Of a stretch of DNA of 64,000 nt, positions 52,574-61,823 are shown piece by piece. Source of the DNA: Rhodobacteraceae bacterium UBA6796 (GTDB taxonomy: Bacteria; Pseudomonadota; Alphaproteobacteria; Rhodobacterales; Rhodobacteraceae); NCBI GenBank assembly GCA_002452815.1, contig DKFM01000023.1, positions 17,338 to 81,337 on the forward strand. Direction: 5' to 3'. The first letter of the stretch is position 1. Each line of letters begins with the position of its first letter. The notes under the pieces were generated by a model. The model ran no database searches and was not told the DNA's origin. It saw only the letters and a program-made list of their open reading frames with translations. The translations under genes and the position numbers were made by a program.

Positions 52574-53623
52574 ATGCAGGAGAGGCGCATCAATCTGGCA
52601 CTGCAGGGCGGGGGCGCGCATGGCGCCTTCACCTGGGGCGTTCTGGATCGTTTGCTGGATGAAAGCTGGCTCGAATTCGCGGCGATTTCCGGCACCTCGG
52701 CGGGCGCGCTGAATGGTGCGGCCCTGAAGGCGGGGCTGGTGCGGGGCGGGCCCAAGGCCGGGCGGCGCCATGCGCGCGAAAACCTCGACTGGCTTTGGTC
52801 GCAGGTGGCCGAGGTCAACGATCTGCGGCTCGACCGCTGGGTTTCGGCGCTGTTTCCCTATCCGCAGGCGATCAACCGCTGGATCGAGGCTTTCGCCCCC
52901 GCGACCTGGATGGATCAGCTCGCGCGGATGGTCTCGCCCTATGACTCCGGGCCGTTCTACATCAACCCGCTGGAGCGGATCGTGGCGCGGTTCGAATATG
53001 AACATGTCTGCGCCGAGGCGGGGCCTGCCTTCTTCGTGTCGGCCACCAATGTGCGCACCGGCAAGATCCGCGTCTTTTCGGGCGCCGAGGTCAGCGCCGA
53101 TGCGATCCTGGCCTCGGCCTGCCTGCCCAACCTGTTTCGCGCCATCGAGATCGACGATCCGACGACGGGCCGGCGCGAGGCCTTCTGGGACGGTGGTTAT
53201 ACCGGCAACCCGGCCCTGTTTCCGCTGTTCGAGCCGCAGTTCCCGCGCGACATCGTGATCGTGAACATCAATCCCCTGCTGCGCGAGGGCGTGCCGCGCA
53301 CCCCCGCCGAGATCGAGGAACGGATCAACGAGATCAGCTTCAACTCGTCGCTGCTGCGCGAATTGCGCGCGATCAGTTTCGTGCGCCGCTTGCTGGCCGA
53401 TCAACGCCTGCCCGAGGGCACGATGAAGGATGTGCTGATCCATATGGTCAGCGACGACGCGACGATGACCGATCTGGGCGCGGCATCCAAGGCGACCCCG
53501 GCCTTGGGCACGCTGAGACGGTTGAAAGAGGCGGGGCAGGCGGCGGCGGATCGCTTCCTGAGCGCGCATGGCGCCGATCTGGGTCAGCGCGCCTCGGTCG
53601 ATCTTGCCGCCTTGTTTTCCTGA
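52574..53623 (+). CDS. patatin-like phospholipase
   Basis: A 349-residue patatin-fold hydrolase. The oxyanion loop is LALQGGGAHGAFTWG, the nucleophile elbow GTSAGALNGAAL and the catalytic Asp lies in WDGGYTGNPAL. Proteins of this type commonly follow bdhA in Rhodobacteraceae, hinting at storage-polymer or membrane-lipid turnover. The final 40 bases overlap the convergent DUF502 gene. Confidence 0.92.
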   Translation: MQERRINLALQGGGAHGAFTWGVLDRLLDESWLEFAAISGTSAGALNGAALKAGLVRGGPKAGRRHARENLDWLWSQVAEVNDLRLDRWVSALFPYPQAINRWIEAFAPATWMDQLARMVSPYDSGPFYINPLERIVARFEYEHVCAEAGPAFFVSATNVRTGKIRVFSGAEVSADAILASACLPNLFRAIEIDDPTTGRREAFWDGGYTGNPALFPLFEPQFPRDIVIVNINPLLREGVPRTPAEIEERINEISFNSSLLRELRAISFVRRLLADQRLPEGTMKDVLIHMVSDDATMTDLGAASKATPALGTLRRLKEAGQAAADRFLSAHGADLGQRASVDLAALFS

Positions 53624-54303
53624 ACCTTGCCAGCGGCGAGTTTGGCGGGTTTCGGGTTGGGATAGACCAGCCCGGCCGAAATGATCAGCTTGGCGGCATC
53701 TTCGACCGACATCTCCAGATAGGTGATCTGGCTTTCGGGCACGAACAGCAGAAAGCCGGAGGTCGGGTTCGGCGTGGTCGGCAGGAAGACCGAGATCAGC
53801 GGGTCTTCCGCCGTGCCCTGCCCGGCGACCTCGCCCTTGGCGCGCGACGAGACGAAGGCGATCGCCTTCAGCCCCGGGCGCGGGTATTCGATCATGCAGG
53901 CGCGGTCGAACTTCGCCTCGTCCGAGGTCGAGAATACCGTTTCCGCGATCTGTTTCAGCCCGTTGTAGACCGAACGCACCACCGGCATCCGGTCGACCAG
54001 ATGTTCGCCCCAGCGGATCAGCGAGCGCCCGATCAGCCCCTTGGCCAGCCAGCCGACGATCACCGTGAAGATCAGGAAGATCAGCACGCCGATGCCGCGC
54101 AGATTGATGCCGATGTAATGTTCTGGGCGGTATTGCGCGGGAATCAGCGGCAAAACCCAGCTGTCGACCCAGCCCGCAACCGTCCACATCAGCCAGATCG
54201 TCAGCCCGATCGGCGCGATCACCACCAACCCGGTCAGAAACGAGGCGCGCAACCCGGCAAAGCGGCTTTTGCGGCGGGGGGGCTCATGCGGGGGGATGGT
54301 CAT
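53584..54303 (-). CDS. DUF502 family membrane protein
   Basis: A 239-residue protein with two N-terminal membrane helices (SFLTGLVVIAPIGLTIWLMW and GIGVLIFLIFTVIVGWLAKG) and the DUF502 domain (MPVVRSVYNGLKQIAETVF, VSVFLPTTPNPTSGF-like). Function unknown. Its 3' end overlaps the patatin gene by 40 bases, tail to tail. Confidence 0.92.
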   Translation of the reverse strand: MTIPPHEPPRRKSRFAGLRASFLTGLVVIAPIGLTIWLMWTVAGWVDSWVLPLIPAQYRPEHYIGINLRGIGVLIFLIFTVIVGWLAKGLIGRSLIRWGEHLVDRMPVVRSVYNGLKQIAETVFSTSDEAKFDRACMIEYPRPGLKAIAFVSSRAKGEVAGQGTAEDPLISVFLPTTPNPTSGFLLFVPESQITYLEMSVEDAAKLIISAGLVYPNPKPAKLAAGKVQENKAARSTEAR

Positions 54304-54369
54304 GATGGAAGGGTCCTGTGCGGTCTGCCCGATAGGTAGGCGCAGCGGACCCCCGCCGCAATGGGGGCG

Positions 54370-55284
54370 CTAACGTTGCGCCACGATTTCTGCCGCGATG
54401 CGGCTGGCAAGCCGCGCATTGTTCAGAACGAGGGCGATATTGGCCGCAAGCGAGCGGCCGCCGGTCAGTTCGAAAATCCGCGCCAGCAGGAAGGGCGTCA
54501 CCGCCTTGGCGGCAATGCCCTGCGCGGCAGCCTCGGCCAGGGCGGTCTCGATCAGCGGGGTGATCTCGGCGCGCGGGATCTCGGCCTCGGGCGGGATCGG
54601 ATTGGCGATCAGCTGGCCGCCGGGAAGACCCAGACGCGCGCGCATCAGATGCGCCGCCGCGATCTCGGCCGGGGTATCGGCGCGCAGCGGCGCGCGCAGA
54701 CCGGAACTGCGCGACCAGAAGGCGGGCAGATCGTTCTGGCCATAGGCGATGACCGGCACGCCGTTGGTTTCCAGAACTTCCAGAGTTTTCGGAAGATCCA
54801 GAATTGCCTTGGCACCCGCCGCAACGACCGTCACCGCGGTCTGCCCCAGTTCTGCCAGATCGGCGGAAATGTCGAATGTGTCCTCGGCGCCGCGATGCAC
54901 GCCGCCAATGCCGCCCGTGGCGAAAACCGCGATGCCCGCCAGCTGCGCGCAGATCATCGTGGCGGCAACCGTGGTGGCGCCCACGCCGTTGTTGGCCAGA
55001 CAGACCGCCAGATCCGCACGGCTCAGCTTCATCACGTCTTGCGCCTGCGCCAGCCGCTCCAGCTCTGCCTCGGTCAGGCCGATATGGATATGCCCGCCCA
55101 TCACCGCGATGGTGGCGGGCACGGCGCCTGCGGCGCGCACCTCGGCCTCGACCGCGCGGGCGGTTTCAAGGTTCTGGGGGAAGGGCATGCCATGGGTGAT
55201 GATCGTCGATTCCAGCGCGACGACCGGGCGGCCTGCGTCCAGCGCGGCACGGACTTCGGGGGCATAGGTGAGGGGGGCGGTCAT
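54370..55284 (-). CDS. psuG: pseudouridine-5'-phosphate glycosidase
   Basis: A 304-residue enzyme that splits pseudouridine 5'-phosphate into uracil and ribose 5-phosphate (working in reverse to the C-C bond formation). Family marks are VALESTIITHGMPFPQN, MGGHIHIGL, SRADLAVC, FATGGIGGVHRG and DLPAFWSRSSG. It is the second gene of a two-gene operon, overlapping psuK by ATGA. Together they degrade pseudouridine from RNA turnover. Confidence 0.95.
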   Translation of the reverse strand: MTAPLTYAPEVRAALDAGRPVVALESTIITHGMPFPQNLETARAVEAEVRAAGAVPATIAVMGGHIHIGLTEAELERLAQAQDVMKLSRADLAVCLANNGVGATTVAATMICAQLAGIAVFATGGIGGVHRGAEDTFDISADLAELGQTAVTVVAAGAKAILDLPKTLEVLETNGVPVIAYGQNDLPAFWSRSSGLRAPLRADTPAEIAAAHLMRARLGLPGGQLIANPIPPEAEIPRAEITPLIETALAEAAAQGIAAKAVTPFLLARIFELTGGRSLAANIALVLNNARLASRIAAEIVAQR

Positions 55285-56186
55285 GTGGCCATATCTCCTG
55301 AAACGTAGCGGGCGGCGGCGCGCAGCGCGCGGGCCAGGGCTTCGGCGCGCGGTGCGCCTTCGCGTTCGGCGACGATATGCGCCGCCATGAAGGTATCGCC
55401 CGCGCCGGTCACACGGGTCACCAGCACGGGGGGCGGGGCCTCGATCAGCACGATCATCCGGCCCGCCTCGCGCGCGGCATCCGCGGCGGGCCTGCCGCCA
55501 TCGGTCACCAGGACGCGCTGTGCGCCGCGCGCCAGCAGACCCTCGGCCGCGCTCGGCGCATCGGGGAAATCGCGCTGACACAGGATGCCCGCCTCTTCGA
55601 GATTGACGTAAAGCGTCGCGCGGGGATGGGCCAGCAGGGGCGCCAGCCGTTCGGCCTTGCCGGGGCTGGCGGGCGCCACCCGCAGATCGGCCTGCGCAAA
55701 CATCGGCGCCGCCGCGATCTGCGCCAGCAGCGATTGCGTCAGATTGCCGTCAAGCGCCACCAGCCCGGCCCAGGGCGCGCGCGCATCGGCCAGCCGCCCG
55801 TCGGCCAGCGGCCGCAGGATCTTGTCGCCCGCCGATTCCAGCGAATGCGCATCGGCAATGGCCGCCACCAGACCGTTCGCGCCCTCGATCGCCATGTAGC
55901 GGTCGGTGGGCAGATCGTCCGAGCGATAGACATGCGCGCAGTCGATACCCAGCATCTCGGCCTCGGCGATCAGATCGGCCCCCTGGCTGTCGCGCCCGAT
56001 CGCGGTCAGCAGAGCCGGGCGCAGCCCGAAGCGCGTCAGCGTCATCGCGATATTCATCGCAACGCCCCCGGGGATGCGGGTGATCCGCCCCGCCACATCC
56101 GACCCCGCACGCATATGCACCGGCGCGCGGCCGATGATGTCCCACAGCGCCGATCCGATGCACAGAATATCAGGTGTCTTGTCCAT
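55281..56186 (-). CDS. psuK: pseudouridine kinase / PfkB-family sugar kinase
   Basis: A 301-residue PfkB-fold kinase. [15 protein letters not shown] is the N-terminal PfkB motif and [16 protein letters not shown] holds the catalytic Asp and anion hole. The psuG overlap supports pseudouridine as substrate. The start at 56186 is preceded by an untranslatable-looking GC stretch that belongs to a repeat element. Confidence 0.88.
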   Translation of the reverse strand: MDKTPDILCIGSALWDIIGRAPVHMRAGSDVAGRITRIPGGVAMNIAMTLTRFGLRPALLTAIGRDSQGADLIAEAEMLGIDCAHVYRSDDLPTDRYMAIEGANGLVAAIADAHSLESAGDKILRPLADGRLADARAPWAGLVALDGNLTQSLLAQIAAAPMFAQADLRVAPASPGKAERLAPLLAHPRATLYVNLEEAGILCQRDFPDAPSAAEGLLARGAQRVLVTDGGRPAADAAREAGRMIVLIEAPPPVLVTRVTGAGDTFMAAHIVAEREGAPRAEALARALRAAARYVSGDMAT

Positions 56187-56232
56187 GCCCCTTGGTGCCC
56201 CGCCTTCGGCCCGTGCGCAAGAGCCCAGAGCG

Positions 56233-56340
56233 GGCAGGGGGGCGCCGCCCCCCTCTGGCTGCGCCATTCACCCCCCGGGATATTTGTGCCAAAGAGAAAG
56301 CTGAGATCTTCTTTCTGGCCCCAATATCCCCGCCGGAGGC
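56233..56340. repeat. dispersed intergenic repeat, copy upstream of rpsB
   Basis: GC arm GGGGGGCGCCGCCCCCC, CACCCCCCGGGATATTTG, then CCAAAGAGAAAG, TTCTTTCTGG and CCCAATATCCCCGCCGGAGGC. The psuK and rpsB genes diverge here, so this copy cannot terminate either of them. Confidence 0.8.
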
Positions 56341-56515
56341 ATCCGACCGCTGCAAAATGGCATCCGGGGCTTGCAAGGGCGCGAAAACCCGGCTAAAGGG
56401 CGCGCACTTCACAGGCGGAGGCGGGCCCTCGGGGGAGACATCCCTGAACGGTCCACCGGTTGGGCGCATGCCCTTGACCCTCCGCTCAGGCGTAAACCGG
56501 AAAAGGACCAATAGA
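56341..56515 (+). promoter_or_regulatory. rpsB leader region
   Basis: This 175-base leader between a repeat copy and rpsB presumably carries the promoter of the rpsB-tsf operon and possibly an S2 autoregulatory site. I could not recognise a specific -35/-10 pair or a known leader RNA fold. AAAAGGACC lies upstream of the ATG. Confidence 0.3.
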
Positions 56516-57280
56516 ATGGCGCTTCCCGAATTCACGATGCGTCAGCTGCTTGAAGCTGGCGTTCACTACGGCCACCAGACGCAACGCTGGAACCCCCGCA
56601 TGGGCGAGTTCATCTATGGCGAGCGGAACGGCATCCACATCCTCGACCTGACGCAGACCGTTCCGATGCTGGACGCGGCGCTGAAAGTCGTGCGTGACAC
56701 CGTCGCGAAAAACGGCCGCGTGCTGTTCGTTGGCACCAAGCGTCAGGCTTCGAAAGCCGTCGCGGACGCCGCTGAAAAATGCGCGCAATACTACATGAAC
56801 CACCGCTGGCTGGGTGGCACGCTGACCAACTGGAAAACCGTGTCGCAGTCGATCGCGCGTCTCAAGCACATCGACGAAGTCATGGCTTCGGGCGCCGAAG
56901 GCCTGACCAAGAAAGAGCGTCTGGGCATGGAACGCGAGCAGGCCAAACTGCAAGCCTCGCTCGGCGGCATCCGTGAAATGGGCGGCCTGCCGGACCTGCT
57001 GTTCATCATCGACGTGAACAAGGAAGACCTGGCGATCCTGGAAGCCCAGAAACTGGGTATCCCGGTCGTGGCCGTGGTCGACACCAACTGCTCGCCCAAG
57101 GGCGTGGACTACATCATCCCGGGCAACGACGACGCGGCCCGTGCGATCGCGCTCTATTGCGACCTGGTCTCGCGCGCGGCGCTGGACGGCATGACCGCGC
57201 AGATGGGCGCGGCGGGCGTGGACCTTGGCGCGCTGGAAGAAGCGCCGGTCGAGGAAGCCACCGAAGAGGCCGAGGCCTGA
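56516..57280 (+). CDS. rpsB: 30S ribosomal protein S2
   Basis: A 254-residue protein beginning [20 protein letters not shown], with the S2 motifs [20 protein letters not shown] and [22 protein letters not shown] segment. It binds the 30S head near S1 and is needed for initiation. Transcribed with tsf 117 bases downstream, the usual bacterial arrangement. Confidence 0.98.
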   Translation: MALPEFTMRQLLEAGVHYGHQTQRWNPRMGEFIYGERNGIHILDLTQTVPMLDAALKVVRDTVAKNGRVLFVGTKRQASKAVADAAEKCAQYYMNHRWLGGTLTNWKTVSQSIARLKHIDEVMASGAEGLTKKERLGMEREQAKLQASLGGIREMGGLPDLLFIIDVNKEDLAILEAQKLGIPVVAVVDTNCSPKGVDYIIPGNDDAARAIALYCDLVSRAALDGMTAQMGAAGVDLGALEEAPVEEATEEAEA

Positions 57281-57286
57281 TCTTGA

Positions 57287-57311
57287 CGGGGGCTCGCACT
57301 GCGGGCCCCCG
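57287..57311 (+). other. hairpin in the rpsB-tsf gap
   Basis: CGGGGGC and GCCCCCG flank an 11-base loop 6 bases past the rpsB stop. There is no T run; partial termination or mRNA stabilisation between the two genes is possible. Confidence 0.4.
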
Positions 57312-57396
57312 ATTGCGTGGGACGGTGCGACCGTCACACCACTGACACGGGGCGGGGATACCCCGCCTGCGACATTCCAATTCGAGGAGAGCCCAG

Positions 57397-58308
57397 ATGG
57401 CGATCACCGCTGCTATGGTGAAGGAACTGCGCGAGTCGACCGGCGCAGGCATGATGGACGCGAAAAAAGCGCTGACCGAAAACGACGGCAACATGGAAGC
57501 CGCCGTCGACTGGCTGCGCACCAAGGGTCTGGCGAAAGCCGCCAAGAAAGCCGACCGTGTGGCCGCCGAAGGTCTGGTGGGTGTGGCTGTGACCGACGGG
57601 CGTGGCGTCGCGGTCGAGCTGAACTCGGAAACCGACTTCGTGGCCAAGAACGCCGACTTCCAGAACCTCGTGCGCGAGATTTCGAAAGTCGCGCTGGAAA
57701 CCGGCGAGTCGATCGAAGTGCTGAAAGCGGCGCATCTGAACGGCACCCCGGTCGAGGAAGTGCTGACCAACGCGATCGCCCGCATCGGCGAGAACATGAC
57801 CCTGCGTCGCATGCACGTTCTGGAAGGCGACACCGTCGTGTCCTACGTCCATAACGCGGCGGCCGAAGGCATGGGCAAGATCGGCGTTCTGGTCGCTGTG
57901 AAGGGCCCGGCCGACAAGGCGCAGGAAATCGGCAAGCAATTCGCCATGCACATCGCCGCCACCGCGCCGCTGTCGCTGTCGGAAGCGACCCTGGACCCGG
58001 CGCTGATCGAGCGCGAGCTGCAGGTGCAGACCGCCAAGGCGCTGGAAGAGAACGCCGCCTCGGCCAAGCCGAAGCCCGACGCCGTGATCCACAACAACAT
58101 CATCCCGGGCCGGATGAAGAAATTCCTTGCCGAGAACACGCTGCTCGGTCAGGCGTTCGTCATCAACCCCGACGTGACCGTGGAACAGGCCGCGAAAGAC
58201 GCTGGCGTTGAAATCACCGGCTATGCCCGCGTCGCCGTTGGCGAAGGCATCGAGAAAAAAGAAGAAGATTTCGCCGCCGAGGTCGCCAAGACCCTGCAGG
58301 GCAGCTAA
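57397..58308 (+). CDS. tsf: elongation factor Ts
   Basis: A 303-residue nucleotide-exchange factor for EF-Tu. The N-terminal UBA-like domain reads [20 protein letters not shown], followed by the TDFVAKN core ([17 protein letters not shown]) and the C-terminal [29 protein letters not shown] precedes the ATG. A terminator follows. Confidence 0.98.
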   Translation: MAITAAMVKELRESTGAGMMDAKKALTENDGNMEAAVDWLRTKGLAKAAKKADRVAAEGLVGVAVTDGRGVAVELNSETDFVAKNADFQNLVREISKVALETGESIEVLKAAHLNGTPVEEVLTNAIARIGENMTLRRMHVLEGDTVVSYVHNAAAEGMGKIGVLVAVKGPADKAQEIGKQFAMHIAATAPLSLSEATLDPALIERELQVQTAKALEENAASAKPKPDAVIHNNIIPGRMKKFLAENTLLGQAFVINPDVTVEQAAKDAGVEITGYARVAVGEGIEKKEEDFAAEVAKTLQGS

Positions 58309-58333
58309 TCGCTTCTTCGATCGCAAGATCTGC

Positions 58334-58368
58334 AAACGCCGTCCCGTCCGGGGCGGCGTTTTGCTTTT
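58334..58368 (+). terminator. rho-independent terminator of rpsB-tsf
   Basis: AAACGCCG and CGGCGTTT form the stem, with further CCC/GGG pairing inside, followed by TTTTGCTTTT. Confidence 0.88.
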
Positions 58369-58665
58369 GGACCGGTGCGCAGGTCAAATATCTGCGGTGC
58401 GCCGAAGGCACACCGCAGACACTGATACAAGGAATGATCGTAAAAAGGTCACGACCCAAGCATGCGAAAATGCGCCGTCGGGCCGTATCCGGTTTCCCGG
58501 AAAAGAGGGGCAGACCCGCGACCAAAAACCCACGGCTGACCGTCTTTCGTTCCTGGCCAAAGCCACCACTCTTGGAACGGGGCCATAAGACCGAATTTCC
58601 GATGCCGCGCCTAGTCCGGTATCCCTGACCTTGCGTCAGTTATTTTGCAGGTGCAGCATGCGTCT
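58369..58665. other. intergenic stretch between tsf and the LuxR-type gene, with an inverted repeat
   Basis: No convincing coding frame. TCTGCGGTG at 58391-58399 and its exact complement CACCGCAGA at 58411-58419 form a 9-bp dyad with an 11-base loop. It lies beyond the 3' ends of both flanking genes, so it may be a second terminator-like structure or a protein site. The rest shows nothing I can name. Confidence 0.4.
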
Positions 58666-59436
58666 TCAGTGAGCCTGCGTGCCGGGGGCGGGGGCGGACA
58701 GGAAAATCTGTTTCTGCACCGAGGCCTTCAGCACCGCTTGCGCCGTCGTGTCCACATCCAGCGCCTCGCGGGCCAGCCGCAGATGTTTCTCGACCGTCGC
58801 CACCGTCAGCCCCATGATGAGCGCGATATCGGCAGTCGTCTTGCCGTCGGCCACCCATTCCAGAACCTCGCGCTGACGGGCCGTCAGGGGGCGGCGCGCG
58901 GTCGCAAAGGGCATAGAGGAGATCCGCAGATGGGTGATCGTGTTGATGACCATCAGTTCGCGGTGGTGCTCTTCCCAGATTTCGTCGACGTCATGCTGGC
59001 GCAGCCCGACCCTGGCGCACAGCCCGATGCCGCCCTTGCTGCGCACGTTGCGGTCGGGGAACGAGATGGAGACGCCCGCCCGCACACCATAGCGCAGATT
59101 GAAGTCGATCACACGTTGCTCTGCCGCAGTCATCCTGCCTGCGGCCATTTCCCGTTCGATCCAGCGCCACGAGCAGGCGCCGACATTATGGGCGGCCCAT
59201 TTCACCATCGGCGCGTCGTTGAACAATCCGCCGCCGATGAACTGCTCCAGATAGGCGTCGTCGTGGTTCGACAGAACCAGCGTGTCTTCCAGGCTGCCAA
59301 ACCCATTTCCGGTGCGAAACCGCGTGAAGGCATAGAATAGCCGGTCGAATCCGAAGTCCGCCATCCGAGCACAGTGCAAGGCCCAGATCTGGTCAATTTC
59401 ATGCAGATTCAACAGCTTTTCGAGGTGATCCAGCAT
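58666..59436 (-). CDS. LuxR-family regulator with autoinducer-binding-type domain (orphan)
   Basis: About 256 residues. Residues 15-165 fit the autoinducer-binding fold; the C-terminal LuxR helix-turn-helix is RPLTARQREVLEWVADGKTT then VATVEKHLRLAREALDV. No acyl-homoserine-lactone synthase gene lies in the window, so it is an orphan receptor by context. The start at MLDHLEKLLNLHEIDQIW fits the family; an in-frame upstream extension does not. Confidence 0.9.
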   Translation of the reverse strand: MLDHLEKLLNLHEIDQIWALHCARMADFGFDRLFYAFTRFRTGNGFGSLEDTLVLSNHDDAYLEQFIGGGLFNDAPMVKWAAHNVGACSWRWIEREMAAGRMTAAEQRVIDFNLRYGVRAGVSISFPDRNVRSKGGIGLCARVGLRQHDVDEIWEEHHRELMVINTITHLRISSMPFATARRPLTARQREVLEWVADGKTTADIALIMGLTVATVEKHLRLAREALDVDTTAQAVLKASVQKQIFLSAPAPGTQAH

Positions 59437-59573
59437 CGCGCCCTCATGCAACAAGCAGCGGCACCAGAAGGAGGGACCGCTCCTCCAACGGTTGTTTTGC
59501 ACGCATCGCGCGTGTCAATCAAGCATTTGTGAGGCATGGGGGGCAGGGTTATCCTGCGTGACGCTACGACGCG

Positions 59574-61325
59574 TCAGCGCGCCGTCTCGCAGCGGGCCTG
59601 ACCGAGGGTCTCGCGCGTCAGCTCCGGGGCCAGGGCACTGAGCGCATCGAAATGGGTCAGCCAGACCTGTCCGCCCAGATGGGTCAGCAGGTCCGAACGC
59701 ACGAGGCGGTCCATCACCGGGCCCTTGACCTCGGACAGGTGCAACCGGACGCCGGCATCCTTGAGCTGGGCGTTCACCGCCTCCAGCGCCTCCAACGCCG
59801 AGGTGTCGATGAAATTCACCGCCGGGCAGTTCAGCACGACGTGGCGGATCGCCGGATCGGCGGCGACATGGCCGTAAATCGTGTCTTCCAGAAACCGCGC
59901 GTTCGGGAACCACAGGCTTTCGTCCACCCGGATCGACAGCACCTCGGGGGCCAGCACAACACGGTGGCGGCGTTCGTTGCGGAAATGCTCGGTCCCCGGC
60001 ACCTGGCCCATCACCGCATAGTGCGGGCGCGAGCTGCGCCACAGATGCAGCAGGATCGACAGCCCGACGCCCGCCGAAATGCCGGTTTCAACCCCCATCG
60101 TCAGCGTCACGAGGATCGTCACCACCATCGCCGCCGCATCGCCGGGGCTGTAAGAGAAGGTGCGCCGGATCGCGCCCAGATCGACCAGCGTCAGCACCGC
60201 AACCACGATCGTGGCGGCCAGTGTCGCCTGCGGCAGGTAATAGAGCGCGGGCGTCAGCAGCAGCGTTGCCAGCGCCATGCCGATCGCCGTGAATGCGCCC
60301 GCCGCCGGGGTTTCCGCGCCCGCATCGAAATTCACGACCGAACGCGCGAAGCCGCCCGTCACCGGAAAACCGCCCGACAGCGCCGAAGATAGGTTGGCAC
60401 CGCCAAGCGCCACCAGCTCCTGATCCGGGTCGATCCGCTGGCGGCGTTTCGCGGCCAGTGTCTGCGCGACCGAGATCGTCTCGACATAGCCCACGATGGA
60501 AATCAGCAGGGCAGGCATGGCCAGCTGCCCCCAGAGCGCCAGATCGAACGGCGGCAGCGAGGGCACCGGCAGGCCCTGCGGCACCGCACCCACCACCTTG
60601 ACGCCATGCTCCTGAAGCCCGAGCGCCCAGGTGACGACGATCGTCACGATGACCGCCACCACAGGAGCCGTGCGCACCAGCAGTGCGGCCAGGCGCGGCT
60701 TGACCCCGCGCGCCTCAAGAACGGGCTTCAACCCCTTGCGCGACCAGAACAAAAACCCGGTCGCGAAAATCGCGATCACGACCGTGGGCAGGTTGATCTC
60801 GGTCAGGTGAGCGGCCAGACCGGACAGGATGTCGGGCAGGGTCTTGCCCCCGGCCGACACCCCCAGAAGGTGCTTGATCTGGCTGGCGGCGATCAGGATG
60901 CCCGAGGCCGAGATGAAGCCCGAAATCACCGGGTGGCTGAGGAACGACGCGATAAATCCCAGTCGCAGCAAGCCCATCGCCAGCAGCATCGCCCCCGACA
61001 GGAAGGCCAGCGCGATCGCCGCGCCCAGGTATTCGGGCGTGCCTTTGGCGGCGATCTCGCCCACCGCCGCGGCGGTCATCAACGAGGCCACCGCCACCGG
61101 CCCGACGGCCAGCGCCCGCGAGGTGCCCAGAAGCGTGTAAATCAGCAACGGGGCAATCGAGGCGTAAAGCCCGACCTCCGCCGGCAGCCCGGCCAGCAGC
61201 GCATAGGCCAGCGACTGCGGGATCAGCATGATCGTCACGATGATCGCAGCGACCAGATCTGCCTCGAGCGTTGCGCGCGTATAGTCGCGCCCCCATGTAA
61301 GGATCGGAAAATATCGTTTTATCAT
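59574..61325 (-). CDS. SulP-family anion transporter with STAS domain
   Basis: A 583-residue protein with 10-12 helices, SulP motifs (IPQSLAYALLAGLPAEVGLYAS, TGGFARSVVNFDAGAETPAAG) and a C-terminal STAS domain (VLNCPAVNFIDTSALEALEA). Members carry sulfate, bicarbonate or C4-dicarboxylates. Lying beside a DUF442 protein and a persulfide-dioxygenase-like enzyme, sulfite or sulfate export during sulfide oxidation is a good guess. Confidence 0.92.
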   Translation of the reverse strand: MIKRYFPILTWGRDYTRATLEADLVAAIIVTIMLIPQSLAYALLAGLPAEVGLYASIAPLLIYTLLGTSRALAVGPVAVASLMTAAAVGEIAAKGTPEYLGAAIALAFLSGAMLLAMGLLRLGFIASFLSHPVISGFISASGILIAASQIKHLLGVSAGGKTLPDILSGLAAHLTEINLPTVVIAIFATGFLFWSRKGLKPVLEARGVKPRLAALLVRTAPVVAVIVTIVVTWALGLQEHGVKVVGAVPQGLPVPSLPPFDLALWGQLAMPALLISIVGYVETISVAQTLAAKRRQRIDPDQELVALGGANLSSALSGGFPVTGGFARSVVNFDAGAETPAAGAFTAIGMALATLLLTPALYYLPQATLAATIVVAVLTLVDLGAIRRTFSYSPGDAAAMVVTILVTLTMGVETGISAGVGLSILLHLWRSSRPHYAVMGQVPGTEHFRNERRHRVVLAPEVLSIRVDESLWFPNARFLEDTIYGHVAADPAIRHVVLNCPAVNFIDTSALEALEAVNAQLKDAGVRLHLSEVKGPVMDRLVRSDLLTHLGGQVWLTHFDALSALAPELTRETLGQARCETAR

Positions 61326-61346
61326 GGGGTATTACGCGGCATTCTT

Positions 61347-61778
61347 TCAGTTATTTTCAGCGTGCTGCTGCAACAGCGGCACCAGACCCGTGTGGTCGTA
61401 TCCGGCAGCGGCGGCGGCGCCCACGATGGCCGAAATCGGCTGTTGCTGGCCCGCCTGCCACATCGCCCACAGGTGCGAACTGCGCGTGCCCGAACGGCAA
61501 TAGGCCAGAACCGGGCCTTCGGCCTCGGCCATGACCGCCTCGAAACCGGCCACCAGTTCGGGGGTCAGGGCGCCGGGGAAATAGGGCAGGTGGTGATAGG
61601 CCATACCCGCCGCAGCGGCCGCAGCGGCCATGGCCGCGCTGTCGATCTGGTCGTCCACCTCGGTATCGGGGCGGTTGTTGATCAGGGTGCGATAACCCAG
61701 GGCCGCAGCCTGCGCGACGTCTTCTGGGCTGATCTGCGGCGCAACCGCAAAATCCGGCGTAATCTGCCGCAAATCCAT
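61347..61778 (-). CDS. DUF442/TIGR01244-type sulfur transferase or phosphatase-like protein
   Basis: A 143-residue protein with the dual-specificity-phosphatase-like fold of the N-terminal half of Blh proteins: PQISPEDVAQAAALGYRTLI, NNRPDTEVDDQ and the active loop VLAYCRSGTRSSHLW with its Cys. It is often encoded with or fused to persulfide dioxygenase and is thought to move sulfane sulfur. It lies 45 bases after the metallo-hydrolase gene in transcription order and 21 bases before SulP. Confidence 0.87.
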   Translation of the reverse strand: MDLRQITPDFAVAPQISPEDVAQAAALGYRTLINNRPDTEVDDQIDSAAMAAAAAAAGMAYHHLPYFPGALTPELVAGFEAVMAEAEGPVLAYCRSGTRSSHLWAMWQAGQQQPISAIVGAAAAAGYDHTGLVPLLQQHAENN

Positions 61779-61823
61779 GTCAGTCTCCCTTGGCCCGGTT
61801 CTCCCTCGGGCGGTATTGCCAGC

